DNA of 64,000 nucleotides from Humisphaera borealis (GTDB lineage: Bacteria > Planctomycetota > Phycisphaerae > Tepidisphaerales > Tepidisphaeraceae). The DNA lies in contig NZ_CP063458.1 of NCBI RefSeq assembly GCF_015169395.1, forward strand, positions 4,836,001 to 4,900,000. The letters run 5' to 3'. The position numbers were made by a program, and so were the translations under genes. The notes beneath the pieces are model-generated. The model saw nothing but the letters and a program-made list of their open reading frames with translations, did not search any database and was not told the origin of the DNA. Of the stretch, positions 7,314-17,212 are shown piece after piece (position 1 is the stretch's first letter; each line of letters begins with the position of its first letter).

Positions 7314-9557
7314 TCAGGTCTTGGCCTTGGCGTCGGCCAGTTCCAGCCGCAGGAGCAACACGGCGGCTGACAACTGCGGGTCGCTGCTCAGGAGGTTCTT
7401 GTCCGTGGCGACGGCGGGCTTCGTCGCGGGGGCCGCACCGTCACGCAGGACATCATGTTCCTGGCGGGCGTTGATCGCGGCCCGCATCTGCTCGGGGGTC
7501 ATCTCGACCGTCAGGTCGGGCTCCACGCCCCAGTCAGTGCTGTTTTCTTCACGATGGATGCACTTACCGGCCGGCAGATAGTAATGGCTGGTCGTCAGCT
7601 TCAGCAGGGCGCTGCGATCGGTCAGGGGGAAGAGCATCTGCACGCTTCCCTTGCCGAACGTCCGCTCGCCGACGATGGTCGCCCGCTTCTGGTCCTTCAG
7701 GGCACCGGAGACGATCTCACTGGCGCTGGCCGAGTACTGGTTCACTAGTACGACCAACGGCAGGTGCGATTCGTCGGCGTCTTTCTTGGCGCGGGCGACG
7801 GTGTGCGGGTTGCCGGTTTCGCGGTCCGGGCGCGTCGAGACGATCACGCCATCGGTCAGGAACTTGTCGCACACCTCGGTCGCGGCCGTCAGCAATCCGC
7901 CGGGGTTGTACCGCAGGTCGAGGATGACACCCTTGGCGCCGCTCTCACTGAGCTTGGCAACAGCGGCGTCGAGTTCCTTGCTGGTCTCGGCGGTGAAGTT
8001 GGTCAGGCGGATGTATGCGATCTTGGTGTCGGCATCGATGTAGTAATCCCACCCGCCGCCCGGCAGGTGCGTGTAACCCTTGATGCTGATGACCTTGATC
8101 ACGTCGCGCTTGATCGCGTAATCCTTCGACACGCCGTCGGGGCTGCGGACCGTCAGGTTCACCACTGTGCCCTTGGGCCCGGTGATGGTGCGAACGGCCT
8201 GGTTCGTGCTGATGCCCTTGGCGTTCTTGCCGTTGATATGGGTAATGATGTCGCCGGCCTTGATGCCCGCCTTGAACGCAGGGGTGTCTTCCAGCGGGCT
8301 GACGACCTTCAGGCTGCCGTCGTCGTCGTTCTGAATCTGGATGCCGACGCCGAAGAACTCACCCTGGGTGCTCTTGCGGAACTCTTCCAGGTCGTTCGGC
8401 CAGATCATGCTGGTGAACGGGTCGAGCTCGGCGAACGCGCCGTCGGCGAACTCGGAGACGAGCACTTCTTCGGGCAGGCCGATCGTCCGTAGGTTCTCGG
8501 CCTTGATCCGTGCCAGCGTGTCGCGGAGCACGAGCTGCTCGTTGGCGACGGTGGCGTCTTTGTTGGCGGCGATGCGCTCGTTCAGCAGGTTCAGGAAGGC
8601 TTCCCGCTTGGCTTCTTCGCCGAGCTTGGGGAACGCCTTGTCCAGACCCTGTGTGGTCACCAGCACGCGCAGCCCGTTGAGGCCGCCCATCGCCAGGGCC
8701 TTGTAGTTGGTGTCGCGGTAGTAGTTGTTGCGGGCATCGACCAGGGCGTCCCACAGCATGTCCATGCGGATGCCGCGGAGGGTTTCCTTCCAATCGATCT
8801 TGAAGTTGTCCTCGGCCTCGGGCTTGGCGGGCTTGGTCGCCGGCTGCGTGGTGGGCTTGAGGATCTCGTCGGCGGCTTCACGCTCCTTGCTCTCGGCCTG
8901 CTGGATTTCCTTCAGCGTCTCGGGGGTGTAGAGCGCGAGCAATCGAACCCGGCGGGTGACGGTCTTGAGCCGTTCCTTCCAGACCGGTTGAGCCGGCTCG
9001 AGCGAGCCCAGGTCGCTGTACAGCCGCAGCGCTTTGAGCCACTGCTCCTTCTTCTCGTACTCCTCGGCGTGGGTGATCGCGCCTTTGATGAGCTCGTCCA
9101 CCCAACCTTCGGCACGGAATGCCTTCTTGTCGGGGGCGAGCAGGAAGGCGCGGGCGGCGGCATCGGGGACATAGACCGTCTTGCCGGCGGCCTGCAGCTT
9201 CTTGACGTCTTCTACGGCTTTCTCGTACTGCTTCTGTCGTTCGGAGGCGAAACCCTGTCGCTGGGTTTCGAACTCTTTCGTCCAGCCAGCCATCTTTTCG
9301 AGGGTCGCGTCGTCCTTGCTGATGCCGCGGGCCTTGTCGAGTAGTTCGCCGACCTTGGCAAACTCACCTATGCGAAGCGCCCGGAAGGCTTCAGCCTTGA
9401 GCTGCTCGACGGTGGCCAACTGGTCGGCCGATGCAACGGCGACTTGCGCCGGGGCGGCGACGGCCGAGTTGTGACGGGTCGGCCCGGACAGGATCGCGGC
9501 TGCCGCACCGGCCGCCACGGCCGCCACGAGCATCCACCGGCGAACATGCTTCTTCAT
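7314..9557 (-). CDS. S41 family C-terminal processing peptidase with PDZ domain
   Basis: 747 residues from ATG 9557, chosen because AAGGA lies six bases upstream; other starts at 9566 and 9602 lack good spacing. The N-terminus is a signal peptide or anchor (MKKHVRRWMLVAAVAAG). Residues about 40-230 are helical and TPR-like. A PDZ domain follows (GEFFGVGIQIQND, VSPLEDTPAFKAGIKAGD, HINGKNAKG). The S41 catalytic core has the nucleophile region NQYSASASEIVSGALKDQ and the general-base lysine in GERTFGKGSVQ. This Ser/Lys protease family trims C-termini of exported proteins; the product should act in the periplasm. The long N-terminal region makes it larger than typical CtpA (400-500 residues). Confidence 0.92.
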   Translation of the reverse strand: MKKHVRRWMLVAAVAAGAAAAILSGPTRHNSAVAAPAQVAVASADQLATVEQLKAEAFRALRIGEFAKVGELLDKARGISKDDATLEKMAGWTKEFETQRQGFASERQKQYEKAVEDVKKLQAAGKTVYVPDAAARAFLLAPDKKAFRAEGWVDELIKGAITHAEEYEKKEQWLKALRLYSDLGSLEPAQPVWKERLKTVTRRVRLLALYTPETLKEIQQAESKEREAADEILKPTTQPATKPAKPEAEDNFKIDWKETLRGIRMDMLWDALVDARNNYYRDTNYKALAMGGLNGLRVLVTTQGLDKAFPKLGEEAKREAFLNLLNERIAANKDATVANEQLVLRDTLARIKAENLRTIGLPEEVLVSEFADGAFAELDPFTSMIWPNDLEEFRKSTQGEFFGVGIQIQNDDDGSLKVVSPLEDTPAFKAGIKAGDIITHINGKNAKGISTNQAVRTITGPKGTVVNLTVRSPDGVSKDYAIKRDVIKVISIKGYTHLPGGGWDYYIDADTKIAYIRLTNFTAETSKELDAAVAKLSESGAKGVILDLRYNPGGLLTAATEVCDKFLTDGVIVSTRPDRETGNPHTVARAKKDADESHLPLVVLVNQYSASASEIVSGALKDQKRATIVGERTFGKGSVQMLFPLTDRSALLKLTTSHYYLPAGKCIHREENSTDWGVEPDLTVEMTPEQMRAAINARQEHDVLRDGAAPATKPAVATDKNLLSSDPQLSAAVLLLRLELADAKAKT

Positions 9558-9724
9558 GGGAGTCATCCTTAACGTGTACGAGCGGGTCTGTTGGGAGCAC
9601 AAAGGGACTTCACGTCTTTCGGACGTCAGTCGGCTGGATCGACACTCTAAACAACGTCGAACGACAACGCATTATACCGGCGAATCGTCGCCCGGCGAGC
9701 AAAACCTGAAAGCCAGGGCCGAAG

Positions 9725-9907
9725 ATCACCACGGAGACACGGAGGGCGACCTGGTCAATGAGAGCCGAATCAAGAATGGAGACAGAAGAATACTGACTAG
9801 GAGAACACCTGCCGCAATCGGCTTCTCTGTATTCCCGGTTCTTCATTCTTCGTTCTGCATTCTCTATTCGCGTTGTGTTGGCTGGTTGCCCTCCGTGTCT
9901 CCGTGCC
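9725..9907. repeat. Outer inverted pair of CACGGAG-type repeats with inner palindrome
   Basis: ATCACCACGGAGACACGGAG begins at 9725, and the complement GCCCTCCGTGTCTCCGTGCC lies at 9888-9907. Inside, AGAATGGAGACAGAAGAAT (near 9774) faces ATTCTTCGTTCTGCATTCT (near 9845) as an imperfect inner pair. This is the same nested design as at 25724, 35868 and 24098. Confidence 0.75.
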
Positions 9908-9950
9908 TTGTATGTTGGATTCCGTACCGTCTGATGGTTCAATGCCGCAT

Positions 9951-9996
9951 GCCGCTTCGCGGGCTTCGAAGCGTAGCGAGAAGCCCGCGAAGCGGC
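9951..9996. repeat. Perfect 17-bp palindrome upstream of IS110 transposase
   Basis: Arms 9951-9967 and 9980-9996 (GCCGCTTCGCGGGCTTC and its exact complement) enclose a 12-base loop. It is 150 bases upstream of the transposase start. It could be a dispersed repeat into or beside which the element landed, or part of the element's structured left end. Confidence 0.8.
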
Positions 9997-10145
9997 GGCG
10001 GACGACAGATCGTTCGTGCCCAGACGCCGTCATGGACGTCGTCACGGAGCCTGATCGTCGTTCGTCGCGTGCGACTAACCCGAACAGCCGACTGAACCCG
10101 TCGCCCCGGCGGCGGAGTTCGTATTCGCAAGGCAGGGAAGCCACC

Positions 10146-11138
10146 ATGCAGCACGAAGCCAACAGCAACGCCGTTCCGTCCGCCGCGGTGTCCGATGTCT
10201 CGTTGCCGGTCGCCGGCATCGACGTCGCCAAGGATCAGCTCGACGTCTTCATTGATGTCGTCGCCCAGCGGCTGCGAGTCAGCAACAACGACGAGGGGGT
10301 CGCACGCCTCGTCGCCACGCTGCGTCAGCACAAGGTTCGCCTGGTTGTCCTGGAGTCCACCGGCCGGTACCACCGCGCCGCGGCCGCCGCGTTGCTTCAG
10401 GCCGGCGTCAACGTCTCGGTCGTCAACCCCAAGAACGTCCGCGCCTTCGCCGTCGCCGACGGCAGGCTCGAGAAGACCGACGCGATCGACGCCCAGGTCA
10501 TCGCCTCGTTCGGACGGGCGCTCAACCCGCGGATTACCGCCAAAACGCCGGAGAAACAGACGGTTCTGGCCGACCTGGTCTCCCGGCGTCGCGGCCTGGT
10601 GCAGGTCCGGGTCGCCGAACGCAACCGCGGCCAGGGACAACTGCCCACGCTGGCGGCCACCCAGTCCACGAAGCTGCTGCGGCTGGTCAACCAGCAGATC
10701 GAGGATCTGGACCGCGCGATCGCCAAGCTGATCGAAGGCGACGACGACTGGCACAATACGTCGAAGATCATCGACTCGGTGCCCGGCATCGGGCCCGAAA
10801 CGGCTAACCAGCTGGTCTCCAGCCTGCCGGAGCTGGGTAAACTCAACCGCCAGGAGATCGCCAAGCTCGTCGGCCTGGCGCCGCTCAACTGCGACTCGGG
10901 CACGCAACGCGGCCAGCGGCATATCCGCGGGGGGCGGGATCACGTTCGAAACTGCCTGTACATGGCGACGTTCAATGCCCGGCAACGCTGCGACAAGTTC
11001 CGGCGTTTCTTCGATGGTCTTGTCGGGCGTGGCAAGCATTACCAAGTCGCGATGACCGCCTGCATGCGTAAGCTGCTGGTCATCCTGAACGAGATGGTGA
11101 AGAACAAGACCCATTGGGACTCGAAGTTCGCGTCATAA
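10146..11138 (+). CDS. IS110 family transposase
   Basis: 330 residues from ATG 10146; the frame is open further upstream, but that stretch is repeat sequence. The N-terminal DEDD RuvC-like domain is complete: GIDVAKDQLDV, VLESTGRYHRAAA and KTDAIDAQVIASFG. The C-terminal Transposase_20 domain carries SVPGIGPETANQLVSSLPEL and LVGLAPLNCDSGT. The gene looks intact. IS110 elements have no terminal inverted repeats, so the ends cannot be placed from one copy; the non-coding flanks 9997-10145 and 11139 onward are where a bridge RNA would be sought. argS follows 205 bases later and may be affected by the insertion. Confidence 0.9.
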   Translation: MQHEANSNAVPSAAVSDVSLPVAGIDVAKDQLDVFIDVVAQRLRVSNNDEGVARLVATLRQHKVRLVVLESTGRYHRAAAAALLQAGVNVSVVNPKNVRAFAVADGRLEKTDAIDAQVIASFGRALNPRITAKTPEKQTVLADLVSRRRGLVQVRVAERNRGQGQLPTLAATQSTKLLRLVNQQIEDLDRAIAKLIEGDDDWHNTSKIIDSVPGIGPETANQLVSSLPELGKLNRQEIAKLVGLAPLNCDSGTQRGQRHIRGGRDHVRNCLYMATFNARQRCDKFRRFFDGLVGRGKHYQVAMTACMRKLLVILNEMVKNKTHWDSKFAS

Positions 11139-11343
11139 CTTTTCTGGAGCGTTCACTTGAAAAAGCACACAGCCGCTCCGTGGTGGTTTCGGCTTTGGTT
11201 CGACAGCCAAGGAGATACCGTGGCCAGTACCCATCCGTTGGCCGGGTGACGCATCTACAGTAGCATGCGCGATTTCCCGGCGAGTCGCAGGACGTCGGCC
11301 GGGTTTCTTCCGGTCCGCAGTGCCCCGAAAGGGCTGATTCTGT

Positions 11344-13119
11344 ATGAAGACGATCTCGGAGCAGATATCCAACGCGTTTAAGGCCGCTATCGCGGCCGCG
11401 TTCTCGCCGACCCTCGACGGCATCGACATCGACCCGCTCGTCAGCCCGTCGGCGAACGAGAAGTTCGGCGACTACCAGTCCAATGCCGCGATGGGCCTGG
11501 CCAAGACCCTGGCCGAAAAGGCCGGTGAGAAGACGAACCCGCGCGCCGTCGCCGAGCAGATTATTGCGAAGCTGAACGTCGGCGGCATGAGCGACACGCC
11601 GCCGGACAAGAGTTGGATCGCCGGCCCGGGGTTCATCAACGTCAAGCTGTCGCCGAAGTGGCTCGCGGAGCAGTTGAGCCTGGCGGGGAAGACCGATCGG
11701 CTGGGGGTTGAGCCGGTCGCTAAGCCGCAGACGGTGGTCATCGACTACAGCGGGCCCAACATTGCCAAGGAACTGCACGTCGGCCACCTGCGAAGCACGA
11801 TCCTGGGCGACGCAGCGACACGCGTCCTGACGTTCCAAGGGCACAAGGTCATCCGGCAGAACCACGTCGGCGACTGGGGCACCCAGTTCGGCATGCTCAT
11901 CGCCAACCTGCAGGACAAGCAGTCCGCCGGCGGCGAGACCAAGCTCTCCGACCTTGAAGCGTTCTATGTCGAAGCCAAGAAGCGGTTCGATGTCGAAGTG
12001 CCGTTCCAGGAACGAGCCCGGCTGAATGTCGTCAAGCTTCAGTCCGGCGACGCGGACGCCCTGGCGATGTGGCGGATGCTGGTCGACAAGACGCGCGAGC
12101 ACTATCTGCCCATCTATCGGCGGCTCGGCGTCCTGCTCACGCCGGACGATGAGCGGGGCGAATCGTTTTACAACACGCGCCTCGCCGCCGTCGTGGAGGA
12201 ACTCAAGTCCCGCCAGATCGCAGTCGAGAGCGAAGGCGCGACTGCCGTCTTCGTCGAAGGCTTCAAGACGCCGCTCATCATCGAGAAGTCCGGCGGCGGA
12301 TTCCTCTACGGCACGACCGACCTCGCCGCGGCGAAGTACCGCATCACCGAGCTCAAGGCCGACCGTGTCGTCTATTTCGTCGACGCCCGGCAGTCGCAGC
12401 ACTTCGCTCAGGTCTTCGCGACGGTGAAGAAGGCCGGCTGGGGCGACAACGTCTCCATGGAACACGCCGCGTTCGGCACCATGCTCGGCCCCGACGGTAC
12501 GCCGTTCAAAACCAAGACCGGCGGAACGGTCAAGCTCAAAGACCTCCTCGACGAAGCCGAGCAGCGCGCCTTCGACCTGGCCAAGCAGAAAGCCGCCGAG
12601 CGGGAGGAATCGCCGACGGACGAGCAGCTCAAGGCGATCGCCCACACCGTCGGCATCGGCGGCGTGAAGTATTCGGACCTTTCGAAAGATCGGGTCAGCG
12701 ACTACGTCTTCTCGTTCGACGCGATGCTCGCGATGGACGGTAACACCGCGCCATACATGCAATACGCCTACGCCCGCGTCCGGTCGATCTTCCGCCGGGC
12801 GGCGGAGCGGGGGATCACGTTCGGCGACGGCGCGACGACAACGATCGCGCTAGACGCGCCGCAGGAGCTGGCACTGGCCAAGCAGATCCTGCGGTTCGGC
12901 GAAGTCGTGGAGCAGGTCGGTCGGGAACTCAAGCCGCACGTGCTGTGTGCCTACCTTTACGACCTGGCCGGTCGGTACAGCTCGTTCTACGAAGCCTGCC
13001 CGGTGCTGACGAGCGAGGAGCCGATGCGCTCAAGCCGCCTCGCGCTCGCCAACCTTACGGCGAAAGTGCTCGCCAAAGGACTGGATCTGCTGGGGATTGA
13101 GCACCCGGACCAGATGTAG
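11344..13119 (+). CDS. argS: Arginyl-tRNA synthetase
   Basis: 591 residues, the usual length for a class I ArgRS. It charges tRNA-Arg with arginine in the cytoplasm. An N-terminal Add-1 domain (FGDYQSNAAMGLAKTLAEK near 40-60) is followed by the HIGH-like signature HVGHLRST at about 145-152, preceded by DYSGPNIAKEL, and GDWGTQFGMLI just after. The KMSKS loop is replaced by the arginine-type FKTKTGGTVKLKDLL, normal for many ArgRS. The C-terminal DALR anticodon-binding domain ends LLGIEHPDQM. ATG 11344 gives the expected N-terminus. It is convergent with leuS, separated by a long inverted repeat. Confidence 0.97.
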   Translation: MKTISEQISNAFKAAIAAAFSPTLDGIDIDPLVSPSANEKFGDYQSNAAMGLAKTLAEKAGEKTNPRAVAEQIIAKLNVGGMSDTPPDKSWIAGPGFINVKLSPKWLAEQLSLAGKTDRLGVEPVAKPQTVVIDYSGPNIAKELHVGHLRSTILGDAATRVLTFQGHKVIRQNHVGDWGTQFGMLIANLQDKQSAGGETKLSDLEAFYVEAKKRFDVEVPFQERARLNVVKLQSGDADALAMWRMLVDKTREHYLPIYRRLGVLLTPDDERGESFYNTRLAAVVEELKSRQIAVESEGATAVFVEGFKTPLIIEKSGGGFLYGTTDLAAAKYRITELKADRVVYFVDARQSQHFAQVFATVKKAGWGDNVSMEHAAFGTMLGPDGTPFKTKTGGTVKLKDLLDEAEQRAFDLAKQKAAEREESPTDEQLKAIAHTVGIGGVKYSDLSKDRVSDYVFSFDAMLAMDGNTAPYMQYAYARVRSIFRRAAERGITFGDGATTTIALDAPQELALAKQILRFGEVVEQVGRELKPHVLCAYLYDLAGRYSSFYEACPVLTSEEPMRSSRLALANLTAKVLAKGLDLLGIEHPDQM

Positions 13120-13170
13120 TCCATCCTCTTTTTTCCCCTGTACTCAGCGGACCGGGCCAAGTCCGGAAGG

Positions 13171-13281
13171 AGCCGCGCACGAAGTGTACTCACGTAGTAA
13201 GCGGGGACGTTCCTGAACCGTCAAAGCTCCGATCCCCCTCACGGTTCCCGCTTACTGCGTGAGTACACTTCGTGCGCGGCT
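13171..13281. repeat. 35-bp inverted repeat between convergent argS and leuS
   Basis: Arms 13171-13205 and 13247-13281 match over 35 bases with one mismatch (AGCCGCGCACGAAGTGTACT...). The same family in shorter form occurs at 26737-26801, also between convergent genes. This placement suggests a two-way transcription stop, but neither copy has a strong T-run. Confidence 0.9.
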
Positions 13282-13336
13282 CTTCAGTCTCACTTTCGCC
13301 CGCGTGCAGGAGAGAGACGTTCTCACCTGCTTCACC

Positions 13337-16300
13337 TTACACCACAAAACTCACCAGCTTCTTCGGCACGTAGATCTTCTTCTTGATCTCCTTGCCTTCC
13401 AGGTAGCTGCTGACGCCTTCGGCGACAGCGGCGGCCTTGAGGACATCTTCCTGCGACGCATCGGCGGCGACCGTGATCTTGCCGCGCACCTTGCCGTTCA
13501 CCTGCACCGCCAGCTCGACCGTGTCTTCAACCAGCTTCGCCGGGTCGTACGTCGGCCAGGGACGCTGGGTCAGCGACTTGTGATGACCCAGTCGTTCCCA
13601 GATTTCCTCGGCGATGTGCGGCGCGAACGGCGCGAGCATCAGCGTGAAGTTCTCCGCCAGCTCGCGCGGAACGCCGTCCTGTTGGGTCATCTCGTTGTTC
13701 AGCTTGAACAGTTCGGCGATCGCGGTATTGAACCGCAGTGCTTCGATGTCCTCGGCGACTTTCTTGATCACGCGGTGCATCTGCCGGGCCAGGGGTTCGG
13801 GGATGGGGCCGTCATACACGCGGTTGGCAGTACGGAGTGCCGAGTGCTGAGTACGGAGTGAACTCCCGTCATCCGCCTTCGTGCCTTCGTGCCTTCCTGC
13901 CTCCGTGCCTTCGTCTTCGGTGTCTCCGATCAGGTTCCGCCAGACCGCCCGCAGGAACCGCACCTGCCCGATGATGTCGCGGGTGCTCCAGGGCTTGGGC
14001 GCTTCCAGCGGGCCCATGTACATCTCGTACAGGCGGAAAGCGTCGGCACCGTAGTCCTTCACGATTTCGTCGGGGTTCACCACGTTGCCCCGGCTCTTGC
14101 TCATCTTGAAGCTGCGGGCGTCGACCTTGATCTTGCCGTCAGACTTCAGGAAGTAGCCTTCCTTCTTCTGCTCGACATCGGCCTCGGTCAGCCGCCGGCC
14201 GACCAGCTTTTGGCCCGACTTCCTGTGTATGGCGAACATCGTCACGGCCTTTTCGGTCGCCTCTTCGCCGATGTCTTTCACCTCACTGACGCTCACCTGT
14301 AGCGCGTCGGCGCCTTCCTCGAAAACGTGGAACTCCATCTCCCCCAGGATTAGCCCCTGATTCACCAGCCGTTGGAACGGCTCCGGCGAGCTGACGTGGC
14401 CCAGGTCGAACAGCACCTTGTGCCAGAATCGGCTGTAGAGCAGGTGCAGCACGGCGTGCTCCACGCCGCCGACGTACAGATCGACTGGCAGCCAGGCCTT
14501 TTCCTTTTCGGGGTCGACGAACCGCTGATCGTTGTTCGGATCGATGTAGCGCAGGTAGTACCAGCACGACCCGGCCCATTGCGGCATCGTGTTCAGCTCG
14601 CGGCTGAACTTGCGCGCATCGGGTGTGCCTTCCGGGACGACCTTCACCGTGCCGGCGTCGGTGACGACGCCCCAGACTTTCGTCCAGTGGGTCGCGCGGC
14701 CCAGCGGGGGGACGACGTTGGTGCCGCCCCCTTCCACCGGCCGCGGGCGGAAGTCTTCCACCTCGGGCAGCAGAACGGGCAGTTCGCTTTCATCGACGGC
14801 GTAGACATCGCCGGTGGCGTCGTCGTGCAGCAGGGGGAAGGGCTCGCCCCAGTAGCGCTGCCGGCTGAAGAGCCAGTCGCGCAGCTTGTAGGTCGTCGAG
14901 CCCGTGCCGACGCCTTTGTCTTCCAGGATCTCGATCATCTTCGCCTTGGCGTCGGCGGTGCCCAGCCCGTCGAGCGGGCCGGAGTTGATGGCGACGCCTT
15001 CGCTAGTGAAAGCGGCTTCCATTTCTGACGCCGGGCCGCTGTCCGTGACACGGGTTTCCAACCCGTGCTGGGGGCTTGATGCTGCTGAGGATTCACGATC
15101 CTCGACTCCGGACGTCGCTCGCACGGGTTGGAAACCCGTGTCACGGACGCCCGCGCCACCCGACGCCGGTCCCATCACCTGCTTGATCGGCAGTTTAAAC
15201 TTTTTGGCGAATGCGAAATCACGCTCGTCATGTGCCGGGACGGCCATGATCGCGCCGGTGCCGTAGCCCATCAGCACGTAGTCGGCGATCCAGATCGGAA
15301 TCCGCTCGTCGTTCACCGGGTTGATCGCATAGGCGCCGGTAAACGCGCCGGTCTTGTCCTTGTTGTCGGCCATCCGGTCGCGTTCCGATCGCGCGCCGAT
15401 CTCCGTCCGGTAGGCCTCGATCTCCACGCGGTATTCCGGCGTCGTGATCTTGTCCACCAGCGGATGCTCGGGCGCCAGCACCATGTAGGTCGCCCCGTAC
15501 AGCGTGTCGGGACGGGTGGTGAAGACGGTGATGGTCTCGTCTTCGTTGCCGTCGACGTCGAAGTCGACATTCGCACCCGTGCTCTTGCCAATCCAGTTCC
15601 GCTGCATTTCCTTCAGCGAGTCCGGCCAGTTCAGCAGGTTCAGATCTTCGATCAGCCGGTCGGCGTACGCGGTGATGCGCAGCATCCATTGCCGCATCGG
15701 CCGGCGTTCGACGGCGAAACCGCCGACCTCGCTCTTGCCGTCAATCACCTCTTCGTTCGCCAGCACGGTGCCCAGCGCGGGGCACCAGTTCACCGGCACT
15801 TCGTCCATGAACGCCAGCCGCTGCGCGTCGATGGTTTGTCGGCGTTCGTCCGGCGACAGTTCCTTCCAGGTGCGCTCGATGCGCATCTCACCGGCGACCG
15901 CCTCCATCCCTTCCTGGGTGGGGTTGATCTGGATCGTGCCGTCCGGCGCGACAACGTAATTCTCGTTCTGCAGCTCGTTGATCAGATGACCGATCGGCTT
16001 GGCCTTGTTTTCGATAGGGTCGAAATAGCTGCCGAACAGTTGCAGGAAGATCCACTGGGTCCAGCGGTAGTACTTGGGGTCGGTGGTATCGACTTCCCGG
16101 TCCCAGTCGTAGCTCAGGCCCAGCATCTTGATCTGTTCGCGGAAGCGATTGATGTTGGTCCGGGTGGTGTCGCGCGGGTGAACGTTATTCTTCACCGCAT
16201 ACTGCTCGGCCGGCAGGCCGAAGGCGTCCCATCCCATGGGGTGCAGGACGCTGTACCCCTTCATGCGCAAATAGCGGGAGTAGATGTCGGTGGCGGTCCA

Positions 16301-16471
16301 GCCTTCGGGATGACCGACATGCAGGCCGCTGCCCGAGGGGTAGGGGAACATGTCGAGCAGGTACGCCTTGGGCATGCCGGCGGTCTCGACCGGGTCGAGC
16401 GCGCGGAACGTCTTGTTCTGCTGCCAGTAGTGCTGCCACTTCTTCTCGATCGCAGTAAAGTTGTAAGCCAT
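13337..16471 (-). CDS. leuS: Leucyl-tRNA synthetase with repeat-derived inserts
   Basis: 1044 residues, well above the usual 800-880. Class I signatures: [20 protein letters not shown] (about 46-65), [16 protein letters not shown], editing domain with [20 protein letters not shown] and [14 protein letters not shown], then [18 protein letters not shown]. It charges tRNA-Leu in the cytoplasm. Two inserts look foreign: residues about 436-485 (GFQPV... HGLETRVT), coded by a 28-bp perfect inverted repeat, and residues about 848-881 ([14 protein letters not shown] and [10 protein letters not shown]), coded by two other repeat types. Both keep the frame open and sit between structural modules, so the enzyme is probably functional. 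The start at 16471 ([13 protein letters not shown]) is typical. Confidence 0.95.
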   Translation of the reverse strand: MAYNFTAIEKKWQHYWQQNKTFRALDPVETAGMPKAYLLDMFPYPSGSGLHVGHPEGWTATDIYSRYLRMKGYSVLHPMGWDAFGLPAEQYAVKNNVHPRDTTRTNINRFREQIKMLGLSYDWDREVDTTDPKYYRWTQWIFLQLFGSYFDPIENKAKPIGHLINELQNENYVVAPDGTIQINPTQEGMEAVAGEMRIERTWKELSPDERRQTIDAQRLAFMDEVPVNWCPALGTVLANEEVIDGKSEVGGFAVERRPMRQWMLRITAYADRLIEDLNLLNWPDSLKEMQRNWIGKSTGANVDFDVDGNEDETITVFTTRPDTLYGATYMVLAPEHPLVDKITTPEYRVEIEAYRTEIGARSERDRMADNKDKTGAFTGAYAINPVNDERIPIWIADYVLMGYGTGAIMAVPAHDERDFAFAKKFKLPIKQVMGPASGGAGVRDTGFQPVRATSGVEDRESSAASSPQHGLETRVTDSGPASEMEAAFTSEGVAINSGPLDGLGTADAKAKMIEILEDKGVGTGSTTYKLRDWLFSRQRYWGEPFPLLHDDATGDVYAVDESELPVLLPEVEDFRPRPVEGGGTNVVPPLGRATHWTKVWGVVTDAGTVKVVPEGTPDARKFSRELNTMPQWAGSCWYYLRYIDPNNDQRFVDPEKEKAWLPVDLYVGGVEHAVLHLLYSRFWHKVLFDLGHVSSPEPFQRLVNQGLILGEMEFHVFEEGADALQVSVSEVKDIGEEATEKAVTMFAIHRKSGQKLVGRRLTEADVEQKKEGYFLKSDGKIKVDARSFKMSKSRGNVVNPDEIVKDYGADAFRLYEMYMGPLEAPKPWSTRDIIGQVRFLRAVWRNLIGDTEDEGTEAGRHEGTKADDGSSLRTQHSALRTANRVYDGPIPEPLARQMHRVIKKVAEDIEALRFNTAIAELFKLNNEMTQQDGVPRELAENFTLMLAPFAPHIAEEIWERLGHHKSLTQRPWPTYDPAKLVEDTVELAVQVNGKVRGKITVAADASQEDVLKAAAVAEGVSSYLEGKEIKKKIYVPKKLVSFVV
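13831..13927. repeat. Repeat tracts inside leuS, C-terminal insert
   Basis: 13831-13862 carries 7-base GAGTGCC/GAGTGCT/GAGTACG units, the family seen at 61742-61827. 13875-13927 carries CCTTCGTGCCTTCGTGCC units, related to the CACGAAGG arrays at 41092. Both are read in frame as part of LeuRS. Confidence 0.8.
15041..15148. repeat. Perfect 28-bp inverted repeat inside leuS
   Basis: Arms 15041-15068 and 15121-15148 are exact complements over 28 bases, containing GACACGGGTTTCCAACCCGT. The whole 108-base unit is translated in the LeuRS frame without a stop, adding about 36 residues or slightly more. Confidence 0.95.
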
Positions 16472-16710
16472 GGGGGAGGGGGATGATACGCGGAGCGAGC
16501 GGGTGCGTTAAGGCGTCTCATAGGAAGCGACGCACGGTCGAAACACGCCGGAGTACCTCACCCCGATTTTTACAGCGCCAATGGGGCTCGGGCGTCCGAT
16601 AACTCTTTACGGCAGGGCGACGTCAAAAAATCTGCCTGATTTACTAAAGTCGGCCCGATACGTGAAGAAGTCAGGACGACGCTTACGCATCAGGGACGAC
16701 GCCCTGAAGT

Positions 16711-16735
16711 TTCACACCCGCCGAGGCTCGGCGGG
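16711..16735. other. Small hairpin upstream of the PilZ gene
   Basis: CCCGCCGA and TCGGCGGG form a perfect 8-bp stem with a 3-base loop in the leader of the PilZ gene, ending about 20 bases before its start. It could influence translation, but nothing more specific can be said. The remaining gap 16472-16710 shows no gene. Confidence 0.4.
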
Positions 16736-16753
16736 AAAGACCGGGAGGTCCGG

Positions 16754-17140
16754 ATGTTGTTGCTCAATCAATCCTCGGTGGAATCCGACGAACTCTATAT
16801 CGACGAAGACGGCCAGGAACGCCGACGCGGGCTCCGCGTGCGCGAAAACCGCCCCGTCAAAATCTACGAGCCCGGCACGGCCCGTTACTTCGGCGGGCAG
16901 ACGGAAGACATCAGCGCCACCGGCTTGCGCATCGAGTTGCCCGCCTGGGCGGCGCTGCGTGCCGGCGAGACGCTGAACATTCACGTCGGCCTCAACGGTC
17001 GCGGCCAGACGCTGACCAACCGTCGGAGCATGCTGCCGGCGCGGGTCGTCTGGGTCCGCAGGGGTCAGGAGCGGTCGCCGATGATGGAAGTCGGCGTAGA
17101 GTTTCTGAACAACATCGGCGCCCACGTCCACGCCGCCTGA
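16754..17140 (+). CDS. PilZ domain protein, probable cyclic-di-GMP receptor
   Basis: 128 residues, a stand-alone PilZ domain. The c-di-GMP binding signature is present: an arginine cluster RRRGLRVRENRPV at about 23-35 (RxxxR) and TEDISATGLRIELP at about 49-62 (the D/NxSxxG motif). Proteins of this size act as cytoplasmic effectors of the second messenger, affecting motility, polysaccharide or adhesion; the target is not visible. GGGAGGT lies just upstream of ATG 16754. A terminator-like hairpin follows, so it is probably monocistronic. Confidence 0.88.
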   Translation: MLLLNQSSVESDELYIDEDGQERRRGLRVRENRPVKIYEPGTARYFGGQTEDISATGLRIELPAWAALRAGETLNIHVGLNGRGQTLTNRRSMLPARVVWVRRGQERSPMMEVGVEFLNNIGAHVHAA

Positions 17141-17163
17141 TCGCCACAAACCGCCCGAAATCA

Positions 17164-17212
17164 GGGAGCCTTGGGTCAGGGAGTAACCTCCCGTCGACTC
17201 CGGGCTCCTTTG
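17164..17212 (+). terminator. Probable terminator after the PilZ gene
   Basis: GGAGCC (17165-17170) pairs with GGCTCC (17203-17208), with a small GGGAG/CTCCC hairpin inside, followed by TTT. It lies 25 bases after the PilZ stop. The remainder of the gap to 17464 shows no gene. Confidence 0.5.

Noticed and set aside
9873-10145. Upstream extension of the IS110 transposase
   Set aside because: The 91 extra codons cover dispersed repeats and do not match the family N-terminus, which begins at 10146.
11185-11215. T-arm-like TTTGGTTCGACAGCCAAGG as a tRNA
   Set aside because: No matching acceptor, D or anticodon arm can be folded around it.
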